Source: Parasphingorhabdus litoris DSM 22379
GTDB lineage: Bacteria > Pseudomonadota > Alphaproteobacteria > Sphingomonadales > Sphingomonadaceae
DNA: 64,000 nt
Direction of reading: 5' to 3'
Assembly: GCF_020906275.1 (NCBI RefSeq)
Contig: NZ_CP086727.1
Coordinates: 434,001 to 498,000, forward strand
Shown: piece after piece, positions 51,178-59,482 of the stretch
Numbering within the stretch: position 1 is the first letter of the stretch
Layout of the letters: each line of letters begins with the position of its first letter
The notes under the pieces: generated by a model
Databases searched by the model: none
Seen by the model: the letters and a program-made list of their open reading frames with translations, nothing else
Told to the model about the DNA's origin: nothing
Made by a program: the position numbers and the translations under genes

Positions 51178-51938
51178 CCCTGCGGATTGAGAAAGAGGGC
51201 AAGATCGCGCATCTGCTCATTGACCGGCCGGACAAGCGCAATGCTTTCAATCAGGCCATGTGGGAGCTTCTGCCCGAATTGCTGGCCGATGCGATGGCGG
51301 ACGATGCGATCCGTGTTTTGATGCTGCATGCCAGCCGCAATGACAGCGCCTTTTGCGCCGGCGCAGATATTGGCGAATTTGCAACGGGCTCCACCGATCC
51401 CGAATGGCGCGCCCGCAATCAGGCGGCGATTGGCCGAGTCCAGCATGAGCTGGCGCAGGCACCAAAGCCAACCATTGCGATTATTGATGGCGATTGCGTG
51501 GGCGGCGGCTGCGGTATCGCTCTGGCCTGTGACATGCGAGTGGCCGGACCAAAAGCGCGGTTTGGGATTACGCCGTCGAAACTGGGGCTGGTCTATCCGC
51601 TGCATGACACCAAGTTGCTGGTTGACCTGGTGGGTCCTTCGCAAGCCAAGCGGATATTGTTCACTGGTCAATTGCTGTCTGCACAGCAAGCGCTCGATAT
51701 CGGATTGATCACCTTGTTGGAAGACGATCCCTATGCAGAAGCCGAAGCACTGGCGGCCACAATGGTATCGGTATCTTCGCACAGTCAGATGATGAGCAAG
51801 TCGATCATAAAACGCATATTGGACGGACAGGCTGATGACGATGCCGAGACATCCGCGCTGTTCGACTCCGCTTTTGAGAGCGATGATTTCAAGGAAGGCG
51901 TCAGCGCTTTCATGGAAAAGAGAAAACCGGAATTTTGA
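51174..51938 (+). CDS. Crotonase-fold enoyl-CoA hydratase/isomerase-like protein lacking both Glu
   Basis: A 254-residue crotonase-fold protein with the oxyanion-hole region SAFCAGADIGEF (about 58-69) and GGGCGIALACDMRV (about 107-120). The hydratase glutamates are missing: the GGGCE position reads GGGCGI and the FGxPE position reads FGITPSKLG. It therefore is probably not a plain hydratase; isomerase, hydrolase, dehalogenase or C-C lyase chemistry is possible in this superfamily. Located after the PuuE-like gene in the same operon. Confidence 0.85.
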   Translation: MTLRIEKEGKIAHLLIDRPDKRNAFNQAMWELLPELLADAMADDAIRVLMLHASRNDSAFCAGADIGEFATGSTDPEWRARNQAAIGRVQHELAQAPKPTIAIIDGDCVGGGCGIALACDMRVAGPKARFGITPSKLGLVYPLHDTKLLVDLVGPSQAKRILFTGQLLSAQQALDIGLITLLEDDPYAEAEALAATMVSVSSHSQMMSKSIIKRILDGQADDDAETSALFDSAFESDDFKEGVSAFMEKRKPEF

Positions 51939-51939
51939 T

Positions 51940-52842
51940 ATGACACATGCCTTGCAACATGGCTCGATATTGGGCGGGGTGTCCGCAGTGCCCGATCTTG
52001 AGGCGGCGCTGAAAGATTATCGTGATGTGCTTGGCATGCAGGTTGTGGAAAGCGGGCCGCTGAACGATGATCTGGCGCAAGGCTGGAACTGTCCGGGTAG
52101 TGCGGGTGCACCCATGGCGGTGTTGCAGCCGACCAGCGGCGCTGATTGTTTTATCCGTCTGGTCGAACAGCCCGATCATCCGGATTTCAAGCCGACGACT
52201 ACCTATGGCTGGGCGGCCTATGAACTGACGGTTGAGGATGTCTTCGGCTGGCCGGACCGGCTGAAAGGCAGCGGCTTTGATATTATTGGACCGCCGAAAG
52301 AGCTGGAAGGTCTGCCCTTTTTCGTGCCGATGCAGGTGCTCGGAACCGGGCGCGAAATGATCTATCTCAATGAGGTAAGGGAAAATACACCATCCTCGGA
52401 TCTTCCCAAGGCCCGGTCGCTGACTGACCATATTTTTATTGTGATATTGGCGACACCGAATCGTGCGGGAACGGTGGACTGGTATCGTGACCAGCTGCAT
52501 CTGACCGTCGGAGATACCTATACGTTGGAATACAGCATGATCAATCAGGCGTTCGGAAAGCCGGCAGGCACGGTGTCGGATCTGACCATGGTCCAGAATG
52601 GCCGGTTACCGATTGTCGAGGTGGATGATTATCCGGAAGAGGCAGAGCAGCGGCCAAGACATGACGGCATGTTGCCGCCAGGAAATGCGCTGGTAACACT
52701 GGCGGTTGATGATCTGGATGCGATCACAATTGACTGGATTATGCCGCCACAGGTGCGGACAGGTTCGGTTTATCGGGATCGCCGAACCGCTACGGTACTT
52801 GGCCCGGCTGGGGAATTGCTGGAATTGATTGAGATCGGTTAA
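51940..52842 (+). CDS. Two-domain VOC (glyoxalase/extradiol-fold) protein
   Basis: A 300-residue protein with two VOC modules: one from ILGGVSAVPDLEAALKDYRDV (about 10-30), the second from RSLTDHIFIVILATPNRAG (about 155-173). The paired babbab units are normal for extradiol dioxygenases, but the usual His-His-Glu set is not obvious; the C-terminal Glu may be that in LLELIEIG. The ORF begins at 51835, but ATG 51940 follows the crotonase stop at once. It closes the long plus-strand operon. Confidence 0.8.
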   Translation: MTHALQHGSILGGVSAVPDLEAALKDYRDVLGMQVVESGPLNDDLAQGWNCPGSAGAPMAVLQPTSGADCFIRLVEQPDHPDFKPTTTYGWAAYELTVEDVFGWPDRLKGSGFDIIGPPKELEGLPFFVPMQVLGTGREMIYLNEVRENTPSSDLPKARSLTDHIFIVILATPNRAGTVDWYRDQLHLTVGDTYTLEYSMINQAFGKPAGTVSDLTMVQNGRLPIVEVDDYPEEAEQRPRHDGMLPPGNALVTLAVDDLDAITIDWIMPPQVRTGSVYRDRRTATVLGPAGELLELIEIG

Positions 52843-52857
52843 GTCGTCCCTGACCTT

Positions 52858-53451
52858 TTAGCGGCGATGCTGCCCCGCCTGCCATTGATCAGGCGAATAG
52901 AGCGTGCTCGCAGAATCAAACGGCTTGTCCTCAAGCTCCGTTGCAAGGCTGTCATTCCACCGGTTGAGAAAGCCGAACATGCTGATAACGGCCATAATCT
53001 CGGTTTTCTGGCGTTCGTCGTAATAGGCGTCAAGCGCGGCGAAATGCGCGTCCGTCGCTGCATTGGGCACCTGTCCGGCGGCGAACGCTAGGTCCAGCGC
53101 CGCCCGTTCGGCTTCGCTGAACAGGTCGCTGGACTGATATTCCCAGACCGCTTTCACTTTCTCTTCGTCCACGCCGACATCCCGCGCGCCCAATGTCGTA
53201 TGGGCCTTGCAATATTGGCATCCGGCTGCGGCGCTAACGACCGCTCCGATCAAGCGTTTCAAGCCATTGTCGATGGCGCTTTCCCCATAGATGACGCTGA
53301 CCAGCCCGCGAAATGCGCCGAGCAATTCCGGCCAATGTGCCATGGTCATCACAGAATTGGGGACATAGCCCATCAGATTTTCGGAAAATTTGAGAGCAGC
53401 CTGTGTCTCGTCCGGCAGTTCGTCGATGGTCAGCGGCGTGATGCGCGTCAT
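52858..53451 (-). CDS. AhpD/carboxymuconolactone decarboxylase-family protein
   Basis: A 197-residue AhpD-like protein with a CxxC in AAGCQYCKAHT (about 97-107) and a following His, the alkylhydroperoxidase-D signature, and the uncharacterised peroxidase-related N-terminus ETQAALKFSENLMGYVPN. It could reduce peroxides or act as a small decarboxylase. GAGGAGAGC precedes the ATG. It is the last gene of the minus operon that starts at 58258, 29 bases after the YCII gene. Confidence 0.88.
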   Translation of the reverse strand: MTRITPLTIDELPDETQAALKFSENLMGYVPNSVMTMAHWPELLGAFRGLVSVIYGESAIDNGLKRLIGAVVSAAAGCQYCKAHTTLGARDVGVDEEKVKAVWEYQSSDLFSEAERAALDLAFAAGQVPNAATDAHFAALDAYYDERQKTEIMAVISMFGFLNRWNDSLATELEDKPFDSASTLYSPDQWQAGQHRR

Positions 53452-53480
53452 TTTCTGCTCTCCTCAGCGAATATGAAAAC

Positions 53481-53783
53481 CTACCATATCTTGCCGCCAA
53501 TCCAGTCACCAGCGGCAGCGGTAAATTCATTTATGCGGATATCGGCCCAGATGTCGGCATGAAAATAGGGATCGGCTTCGAGCTGCGCGCGAGCATCTTC
53601 GGCCGTCTCGGCTTTGACGATCAACAGCGATCCAATCGTATCGCCTTGCGCATTTTTAAAGGGTCCGGCGACAAACAGATTGTCGATCGTCTTCTCGATA
53701 TGGGCAAAATGCGCGCCGCGTGCGTCGAGACGTTTCTGTTCGGTGTCCGGTTTGTCAGTGCAATAGATGGTAAAGGCTTTCAT
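53481..53783 (-). CDS. YCII-related protein
   Basis: A 100-residue YCII-family protein with ferredoxin-like fold: FTIYCTDKPDTEQKRLDAR, a central GSLLIVKAETAEDARAQLEADPYF motif (core EDARAQLEADPY). Family members are small dimers, with a His-Asp pair suggested as active site; function is generally unknown. ATGA overlap with the alpha/beta hydrolase gene upstream. Confidence 0.85.
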   Translation of the reverse strand: MKAFTIYCTDKPDTEQKRLDARGAHFAHIEKTIDNLFVAGPFKNAQGDTIGSLLIVKAETAEDARAQLEADPYFHADIWADIRINEFTAAAGDWIGGKIW

Positions 53784-54586
53784 GATGATGTCCTATCCAG
53801 AAATTTCAGGATTTCAGCTGCCGTTATTTCTGCCGCTTCGTCAAGGACAGCGCGTTTGATATCCAGCCGCTCGACCAATGTGGCGGTCGGCATGATCTCG
53901 GCCGCATGGCGGGTAGCGTTCAGCAAGCCCGACTGCGAGGCCAGTATCAGTGTGTCGTGCCTTACCGCAGGTAATCTTGCGTCGACATCATAGCTGAATG
54001 CCGCATGGAAAGCCTTGTTCATCAGTCGTCCGGGGCGCAATTGCTCGGTGAACATTTCAAAGCTGCGCTCCAGCGTCTGGCTTTCGATGCGTTTGGTCAT
54101 CCCGCGTTCCCACGGCCCTTCAAGGCAGGCGAGATCGGGTGTGATTTCGAATGTCTTGGCGCTTGCGGCTCGGAACTTGGCGCTTGTTTCGGCATCAAAG
54201 GCTGGCACGTCTACCAACGCCAGCAGTCGGACTTTTTCGGGCGCAGTCAGCGCCATTTCGGCTGCTACGAGATTGCCGGTGTGAAAGCCCATCAGGTCGA
54301 CCGGTCCGCTGCCCGACTGGTGATCGACTACTTCCATCATCGCCGCGGCATATTCCTCTATGGTCGGTTCCTCTTTGAAAGGATCCGAGCCACCATGACC
54401 GGGATAATCCGGCGCAAAGATGCGGCGACCTTCCGCCAAATGCGGCATGATGGTGGTAAAGGCGAGGCCGCTAAACGGTGCTGGGTGCAGGCAATAAAGG
54501 TCTGGCTTCGTAGGAGGTCCTTCCGGCGCCAGCATCCGCCAGTGCACCTGACCATATGGCCCGTCGCTATAGCCTTTGCGGATCAT
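53780..54586 (-). CDS. Alpha/beta hydrolase with His at the nucleophile elbow
   Basis: A 268-residue alpha/beta hydrolase-fold protein with FAPDYPGHGGSDPF (about 52-65). The elbow aligns without gaps to the family as VDLMGFHTGNLVAAE, giving His instead of the Ser nucleophile. The C-terminal segment where the catalytic His normally lies (GxGHxxHxE) reads ERLDIKRAVLDEAAE and has no His. The triad is thus rebuilt or absent. The protein at 59469 shows the same two changes. ATGA overlaps join it with the YCII and MFS genes. Confidence 0.85.
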   Translation of the reverse strand: MIRKGYSDGPYGQVHWRMLAPEGPPTKPDLYCLHPAPFSGLAFTTIMPHLAEGRRIFAPDYPGHGGSDPFKEEPTIEEYAAAMMEVVDHQSGSGPVDLMGFHTGNLVAAEMALTAPEKVRLLALVDVPAFDAETSAKFRAASAKTFEITPDLACLEGPWERGMTKRIESQTLERSFEMFTEQLRPGRLMNKAFHAAFSYDVDARLPAVRHDTLILASQSGLLNATRHAAEIMPTATLVERLDIKRAVLDEAAEITAAEILKFLDRTSS

Positions 54587-55926
54587 TCGCTTGCAGCGCC
54601 CAACCGCACCATCTGCTCGCGATAGAGCCGGCGCGTCAAAGGCATCATCAAAAACGGTACGAGGCCGAAGATCAGGGGAACCGCAGCGACTGCATAGCGG
54701 AGATTATCTTCGCCAAAAACGCTGCTCGACAATTCACCGACCGCGATTGGCCCCAGTGACCCGAACCAGCTGATCGCCAAATAATAGAGCGCAACGACTT
54801 GACCGCGGATTTGCGCTGGTGTGATGACTAGCAAGGATGTGACACCGATAGCCGAGACAATTCCGATACCGACCGTGTTGATGCACAATATTGCAAAGGC
54901 CAGTTCCGCGCTGGGCATGAACAGGGGAATGGCGGCGGTCGGGACCATGATGAAAAAGCCGATATAAAGGATACGCAAGGATGCATCCTGTACGCCCTTT
55001 TTCGTCCACCAGTCGGAAATCGTGCCCATGATCATCATGTTGGCCGGGCCAATAATCAGCAGCGCAACACCGTTGACGAACGCATATTTCTGCGCCGACC
55101 ATCCCCAGGTCCGTTCAAAGGTCGGTGCCAGGAAACCCTGACTGTAGGCGATGGTCGTCATGGTGCAGATGATTAGCACGAAGCCGATATAGAGCGTCTT
55201 GTTACGCCAGATATATTTCAGCGCATCGAAAAATCCGCTGCCGCTGATCACATCTTCTGAGGCCGCGACCGGACGCCGCGCCGGTTCTTTCATGAAGAGG
55301 AAGAAGAGCGCAAAAACCATCCCGGGAAGGCCCACGATTATAAGCGTGAACCGCCATGGCGATAACTCACCGAAAAAGGGAAGGGACTGACTGCCGCTCG
55401 CTGCAGTCCAGGCGATGATCGCGCCGCTCAACAGGGAGGCCAAGCCTGCACCAATGGGAAGAGCGGAAGAATAGAAGGCGATCGGTTTGCCCCGTTTCTC
55501 GGTCGGGAAACTGTCGCCAATCATGGAAAATGTCGCGGGGCTAAGCGTCGCTTCACCGACGCCTACACCCATGCGTGCGGCGAACAGTTGAAAGAAATTT
55601 TTGGCCATGCCGGTCGCGACGGTCGCCGCAGACCATAAGGCAACCCCGATCGACACAATCCAGATCCGCTTGCCGCGATCAATCAGCCAGCCCATGAAGA
55701 TGCCGACAAAGCCATAGACCAATGTGAATGCGCTGAGCAGCCAACCGATTTGACGGTCGGACAGATCAAATTCCGCCTTGATCGGTTCGATCAAAAGACC
55801 AAGAATATAGCGATCCACAAAACTGAAAATATAGGCAATGGTCAGCATGACGACCAGAAACCAACCCGCCGCGGCGCTGGGATACGGCTTGGCTGGAGCA
55901 GTGGCTGCGTCTGTCTGGCTTGCCAT
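54583..55926 (-). CDS. MFS transporter (spinster-like)
   Basis: A 447-residue, 12-span MFS protein with FVDRYILGLLIEPIKAEFDL at the first loop (core DRYILGLLIEPIK) and MGWLIDRGKRIWIV, typical of the spinster-type permeases abundant in sphingomonad catabolic clusters. Starts within the VOC stop (one-base overlap). It is the second MFS gene in the regulon, so two different compounds, or import and export, may be served. Confidence 0.92.
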   Translation of the reverse strand: MASQTDAATAPAKPYPSAAAGWFLVVMLTIAYIFSFVDRYILGLLIEPIKAEFDLSDRQIGWLLSAFTLVYGFVGIFMGWLIDRGKRIWIVSIGVALWSAATVATGMAKNFFQLFAARMGVGVGEATLSPATFSMIGDSFPTEKRGKPIAFYSSALPIGAGLASLLSGAIIAWTAASGSQSLPFFGELSPWRFTLIIVGLPGMVFALFFLFMKEPARRPVAASEDVISGSGFFDALKYIWRNKTLYIGFVLIICTMTTIAYSQGFLAPTFERTWGWSAQKYAFVNGVALLIIGPANMMIMGTISDWWTKKGVQDASLRILYIGFFIMVPTAAIPLFMPSAELAFAILCINTVGIGIVSAIGVTSLLVITPAQIRGQVVALYYLAISWFGSLGPIAVGELSSSVFGEDNLRYAVAAVPLIFGLVPFLMMPLTRRLYREQMVRLGAASE

Positions 55927-56384
55927 TATTCAGCGTCCGGAATGAGATAGATGACCACAAGATTATCATCAAAATCGACAATGCCGATTTCGCGCCCGAT
56001 CCGCCCGTCATGGGTTTCAAGCCGTCCTTCTTCATAGACCTGCAGGCCCAGTTTTCGGGCGCCTTCCATTACAGCGTCGGGATCAGCGACATCCAGAACG
56101 ATGGCTCCGCGCCGAGGATGTGGCACTGGGTCCAGAGGGACATTCTTAACCTCTGACAAGGCCATGACGCGTGGCTGGCCGGGTAGTGAAAGGATTGAAA
56201 AACCAATTTCCGCCTCTTTCGGGATTTCAAACACCGGGAAAGAATAGCTGTCGGGATTATGACCCTTGCGAAAAGTTTCTTCGAAACCCAACACATCGCG
56301 ATAGAAGGTCAGCGACCGGTCGATATCGGCCACGACAAAATTGCCGCGCTGAAACCGCGTTTGTTGTTTTTCACCCACAATCAA
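55926..56384 (-). CDS. VOC-family (glyoxalase-like) protein
   Basis: A 152-residue single VOC-domain protein pair: GNFVVADIDRSLTFYRDVLGF and RRGAIVLDVADPDAVMEGARKLG. An ending HDGRIGREIGIVDFDDNLVVIY carries a possible C-terminal metal ligand region. Could be an isomerase, lyase or epimerase of a CoA ester (methylmalonyl-CoA epimerase belongs to this fold). Six bases after the start of the neighbouring MDR gene's end. Confidence 0.82.
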   Translation of the reverse strand: MIVGEKQQTRFQRGNFVVADIDRSLTFYRDVLGFEETFRKGHNPDSYSFPVFEIPKEAEIGFSILSLPGQPRVMALSEVKNVPLDPVPHPRRGAIVLDVADPDAVMEGARKLGLQVYEEGRLETHDGRIGREIGIVDFDDNLVVIYLIPDAE

Positions 56385-56390
56385 TCTCCC

Positions 56391-57485
56391 TCAATTCCAC
56401 GTCTCTGGCTCACCGCGAACCGAACAGCATTGCACGCCGACGTTCTGACCGTAATACAGATTGGCCAGTGCACGGGGCATATGCTGAAAACCCTGTTCGA
56501 CATCCTGTACGGGCTTCAGCTTGCCGTCATGTATCCATCCTGCCAGATCATCCATCACTGCATCCCAGCGGTCCAGATGATTATAGACAAAAAAGCCCTG
56601 CATCCGTGTTTCGGTGGCGCGCAGCCGGGTGTAGTTGGACAGTTTGAAGGGCTCTTCCTTTGTATATTCGCTGATCGATCCACACAGCACGACCCGGCTG
56701 TGCAGACGCAGTCGTTCAAGACAGGCCTCCAGCGTTTCACCGCCGACATTATCGAAATAGAGGTCAATGCCATCGGGTCGTAATTCATCGAGCCGCGCTT
56801 CGATATTCTCCGATTTATAGTCAATCGCATGGGAGCAGCCATGATCGAGAATGAACCCACATTTTTCCGCTCCGCCCGCCATACCGATCACATCACAGCC
56901 GACCACATTGGCCGCCATCTGGCTGACCATTGACCCGACACCACCGGCGGCTCCGGACAGCACCATGCGGTCGCCTTCCTTGGGATCGCCGCAGGCAAAG
57001 AGCCCGGCATGAGCCGAGAGGCCCGTCATACCCAACACTCCGGAACCGAGAGCCGCGGACAAGCCGTTGGGCGGCATCCGGAAAAATTTCTCTTGCGGCG
57101 TCATTTTGGAGACCTTGTAGGTCTGCCAGCCCATTTGGCCTTGTACCATTTCACCCTCGCGCCAGTCGGGGTGGCGGGACTTGACGATTTGCGCAACCCC
57201 GCGGCCATGGATCACATCACCGGGTTCCAGCACCCGCTCTCCGGCGGCTCCCGTGCCCTGCATGTAGAAACGCATGACCGGAGCGAGGCCCAGATAATGG
57301 GTTTTTAGCAGCACTTCCCCTTCACCCGGTTCGGGAATGTCGGTGACCGCCCATTCAAAATCCGTAGGCACGACATTGCCAACCGGCCGAGCCGCTACGC
57401 GCCATTGGTAATTGGCGTCATCGTCAATCTGCTTGCCCGCGGACAAGGCAACAAAATCGGAAAGAGAAGAACCGGCGGCGGTCAC
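56391..57485 (-). CDS. Medium-chain reductase, prostaglandin/leukotriene reductase-like
   Basis: A 364-residue MDR enzyme of the NADPH-dependent alkenal/enone reductase group (CurA, PTGR type): YQWRVAARPVGNVVPTDFEW, LSGAAGGVGSMVSQMAANVVGC, AGGAEKCGF and YFDNVGGETLEACL. It reduces the C=C of an enone. GTG 57485 follows the upstream stop with no gap. No zinc-binding set. Confidence 0.9.
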   Translation of the reverse strand: MTAAGSSLSDFVALSAGKQIDDDANYQWRVAARPVGNVVPTDFEWAVTDIPEPGEGEVLLKTHYLGLAPVMRFYMQGTGAAGERVLEPGDVIHGRGVAQIVKSRHPDWREGEMVQGQMGWQTYKVSKMTPQEKFFRMPPNGLSAALGSGVLGMTGLSAHAGLFACGDPKEGDRMVLSGAAGGVGSMVSQMAANVVGCDVIGMAGGAEKCGFILDHGCSHAIDYKSENIEARLDELRPDGIDLYFDNVGGETLEACLERLRLHSRVVLCGSISEYTKEEPFKLSNYTRLRATETRMQGFFVYNHLDRWDAVMDDLAGWIHDGKLKPVQDVEQGFQHMPRALANLYYGQNVGVQCCSVRGEPETWN

Positions 57486-57959
57486 TCAGTCGTGAACCTT
57501 CACGACCTGATTTACTTCAAAGAAATAGCCGTCCAGATCCCAGAACGAGCAGCCGATCATATCCTTTTGCTTGCCATCAGCGCCGGTAACGCTCCATTCG
57601 CGTGGTTCGCTATGGATGGTTGAACCAAGCGCGCGGGCCCGTTCTACGGCGCCTTTGGCGTCCTCTGATGCGACAACAAAAACCGGCGCGCCGAATTTGA
57701 TTTCGGTTGGCAGTTCCTCCGGTGCATCCTGTTTGGGATCGAGCCATTCAAGCAGGCCGATCATGCCGATCATATCATGCTCACATTTCAAGATGATCAG
57801 CCGGGTCTTGTCACCCTTTTTCCCGGCAGCCAATTGTGTTCCGGATAGCGTAAAAGGCGTATCCATCCATTTGGTCATCCCAAAAACAGTTTCATACCAA
57901 TTGGATGCTGCGTCGCCGTCACGAACCATCAATGTCGTGCGTTTGATAATGTCGGTCAT
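57486..57959 (-). CDS. VOC-family (glyoxalase-like) protein
   Basis: A 157-residue VOC protein: KRTTLMVRDGDAASNWYETVFGM, then VFVVASEDAKGAVERARALGS, ending SFWDLDGYFFEVNQVV with the usual final Glu. Start ATG 57959 rather than the longer ORF, because it overlaps the DUF1330 stop by four bases. Distantly related to the VOC protein at 55926. Confidence 0.82.
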   Translation of the reverse strand: MTDIIKRTTLMVRDGDAASNWYETVFGMTKWMDTPFTLSGTQLAAGKKGDKTRLIILKCEHDMIGMIGLLEWLDPKQDAPEELPTEIKFGAPVFVVASEDAKGAVERARALGSTIHSEPREWSVTGADGKQKDMIGCSFWDLDGYFFEVNQVVKVHD

Positions 57960-58258
57960 GCGATTTTGGGGCTTTCTATTACAAGGACCTGACAATCAGC
58001 GATATCAGCGCGCAACTTCTTGGCTTCCTGATATTCCGGGCTGTTCCAGAATTTGTGCACGGCCGCTTTATCCGGCCATTCCGAAATGACCATGGACGCG
58101 CCATCGCCAAAATCGCCTTCCAGTAGCTCTGCTCCGGGGCCGCGCAAAACGTATCGTCCGCCGAATTTCTCGACCAGAGCACCGGCTGCAGCGCCATAGC
58201 CCTGGATGAATTTGTCGCGATCCGAAATTTTCGCGGTAACGATCATATAGGCAGGCAT
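57956..58258 (-). CDS. DUF1330 family protein
   Basis: A 100-residue ferredoxin-like protein: YMIVTAKISDRDKFIQGY, GGRYVLRGPGAELLEGD, and a closing PEYQEAKKLR, all typical of DUF1330. Function unknown; some are thought to be small isomerase-like dimers. ATG 58258 has GGAGAAGA before it. First gene of the minus operon 58258-52858, 21 bases after the operator. Confidence 0.88.
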   Translation of the reverse strand: MPAYMIVTAKISDRDKFIQGYGAAAGALVEKFGGRYVLRGPGAELLEGDFGDGASMVISEWPDKAAVHKFWNSPEYQEAKKLRADIADCQVLVIESPKIA

Positions 58259-58279
58259 GGGTGAATCTTCTCCAAAAAG

Positions 58280-58291
58280 TTGTCCGGACAA
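58280..58291. promoter_or_regulatory. Operator TTGTCCGGACAA
   Basis: Perfect 12-bp core immediately upstream of the DUF1330 gene at 58258, and 40 bases from the stop of the nitrilase-like gene. It should control the eight-gene operon down to 52858. Confidence 0.85.
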
Positions 58292-58330
58292 ATTACGCGA
58301 GGGGCGGCTGATTGCAACCGCTATTTTACA

Positions 58331-59482
58331 CTATTTCGGCCACCTAGCCTTGTCGCGTAAATAACGCCCGGAATCCCGTGTATCCCGCGGTTGATATTCG
58401 GCAAAAAGATTGGGACCGTAGCGCGAACGATATTGCTCGAACACCGGCATAAACAATTCGCTGTGGACGATCGGCTGACGGTTGCGTGCACGGAAATTTG
58501 CGATCGGAATGCGTGCGGAAACCAACGTTTCGAAAGCGGTCTTGGCAATATTCATAACATCGCCATCGGGCGCGTAAACGGCCGACCCACCGCCACCGGC
58601 ATCGGCAAAATAATAAGGGTTCTCTGGAGATGCAGCATTGTTCGCTACGGCGGTATAGACGCCGTTATAGAGGCTCGTTGCCTGCATATCGATGGGGTTG
58701 AAGCCGCCAGTTGCGGTGCGCAAGATGATCTCCGCCCCTTTCATGGCAAAGGCCCGGAAGAGTTCCGGTTCGCGCTGCACCGAGCTGGTCGCAATATTGC
58801 CGATCGGTGTGCGTGTGATGGGGAGTACTGCGTCGGCTCCATACATTTCGACATAACGGTCGAGTACATCATAAATGGTGGTGGTGAACAACTCGAAATC
58901 ACTCCCAAAAAAGCCCTTTATGTTGCGTGCCTTCCAATGTTTGTCGACGACTTCGCCCTTGCCATTCATGATCGTGGTGATGGACAGCAGGCTTTCCGGC
59001 CAGTTCGGATCACGGACATAGGATCCGAAAACCAGCCAGCAGCCATATTCACGCGCTTTGCGGGCAAGCATTTCCGTCTCTTCGCCCGGTATCTCAATAG
59101 CTGCTCGCCGCGCGTCCTGGATATTCCATTTATGATAATAGCCAGTGATTGGGAATTCGTGAAAGAAGATCAGGTCTTTCGGCCCGGAAAAGCCATTTGC
59201 CGCATCGATGAGGTCCATCATGTGCTGCACATTGGCGCGGCGCGTCTGTTTGAGGTTGCTGAGTTCGACAGGCACTACCCGCGCCTGTGCTACGCCCAGC
59301 GATATGGTGTCCTTGACCAGTGGCACAGTTTCGTAACGGCCATCTGGTGTAATGCTGAGTTTGTCCGGCCCGCCTTTGACGGCGGCATGGGCGAAATCAG
59401 TCCAGCTTAATGCAGCTCCAGCGGCAAGACCCGCGCCCGCTGAAAAGAGACTGCGCCGCGAAATGCTATTACTCTCGTCCAT
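58331..59482 (-). CDS. Exported nitrilase-superfamily protein with Ser for the catalytic Cys
   Basis: A 383-residue carbon-nitrogen hydrolase-fold protein with a twin-arginine signal (SRRSLFSAGAGLAAGAA, about 8-24). The Glu of the triad is in FFHEFPITGYYH and Lys in KHWKARNIKGFF, as in aliphatic amidases. The nucleophile segment (MICYDGNYPE in amidases) reads ATSSVQREPE before LFRAFAMKGAEIILR, so Ser is at the Cys position. Start ATG 59482 has GAAGGAAA before it and overlaps the preceding hydrolase by 14 bases. It may be a serine variant, a binding protein or a dead enzyme. Cofunction with the hydrolase is likely. Confidence 0.83.
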   Translation of the reverse strand: MDESNSISRRSLFSAGAGLAAGAALSWTDFAHAAVKGGPDKLSITPDGRYETVPLVKDTISLGVAQARVVPVELSNLKQTRRANVQHMMDLIDAANGFSGPKDLIFFHEFPITGYYHKWNIQDARRAAIEIPGEETEMLARKAREYGCWLVFGSYVRDPNWPESLLSITTIMNGKGEVVDKHWKARNIKGFFGSDFELFTTTIYDVLDRYVEMYGADAVLPITRTPIGNIATSSVQREPELFRAFAMKGAEIILRTATGGFNPIDMQATSLYNGVYTAVANNAASPENPYYFADAGGGGSAVYAPDGDVMNIAKTAFETLVSARIPIANFRARNRQPIVHSELFMPVFEQYRSRYGPNLFAEYQPRDTRDSGRYLRDKARWPK

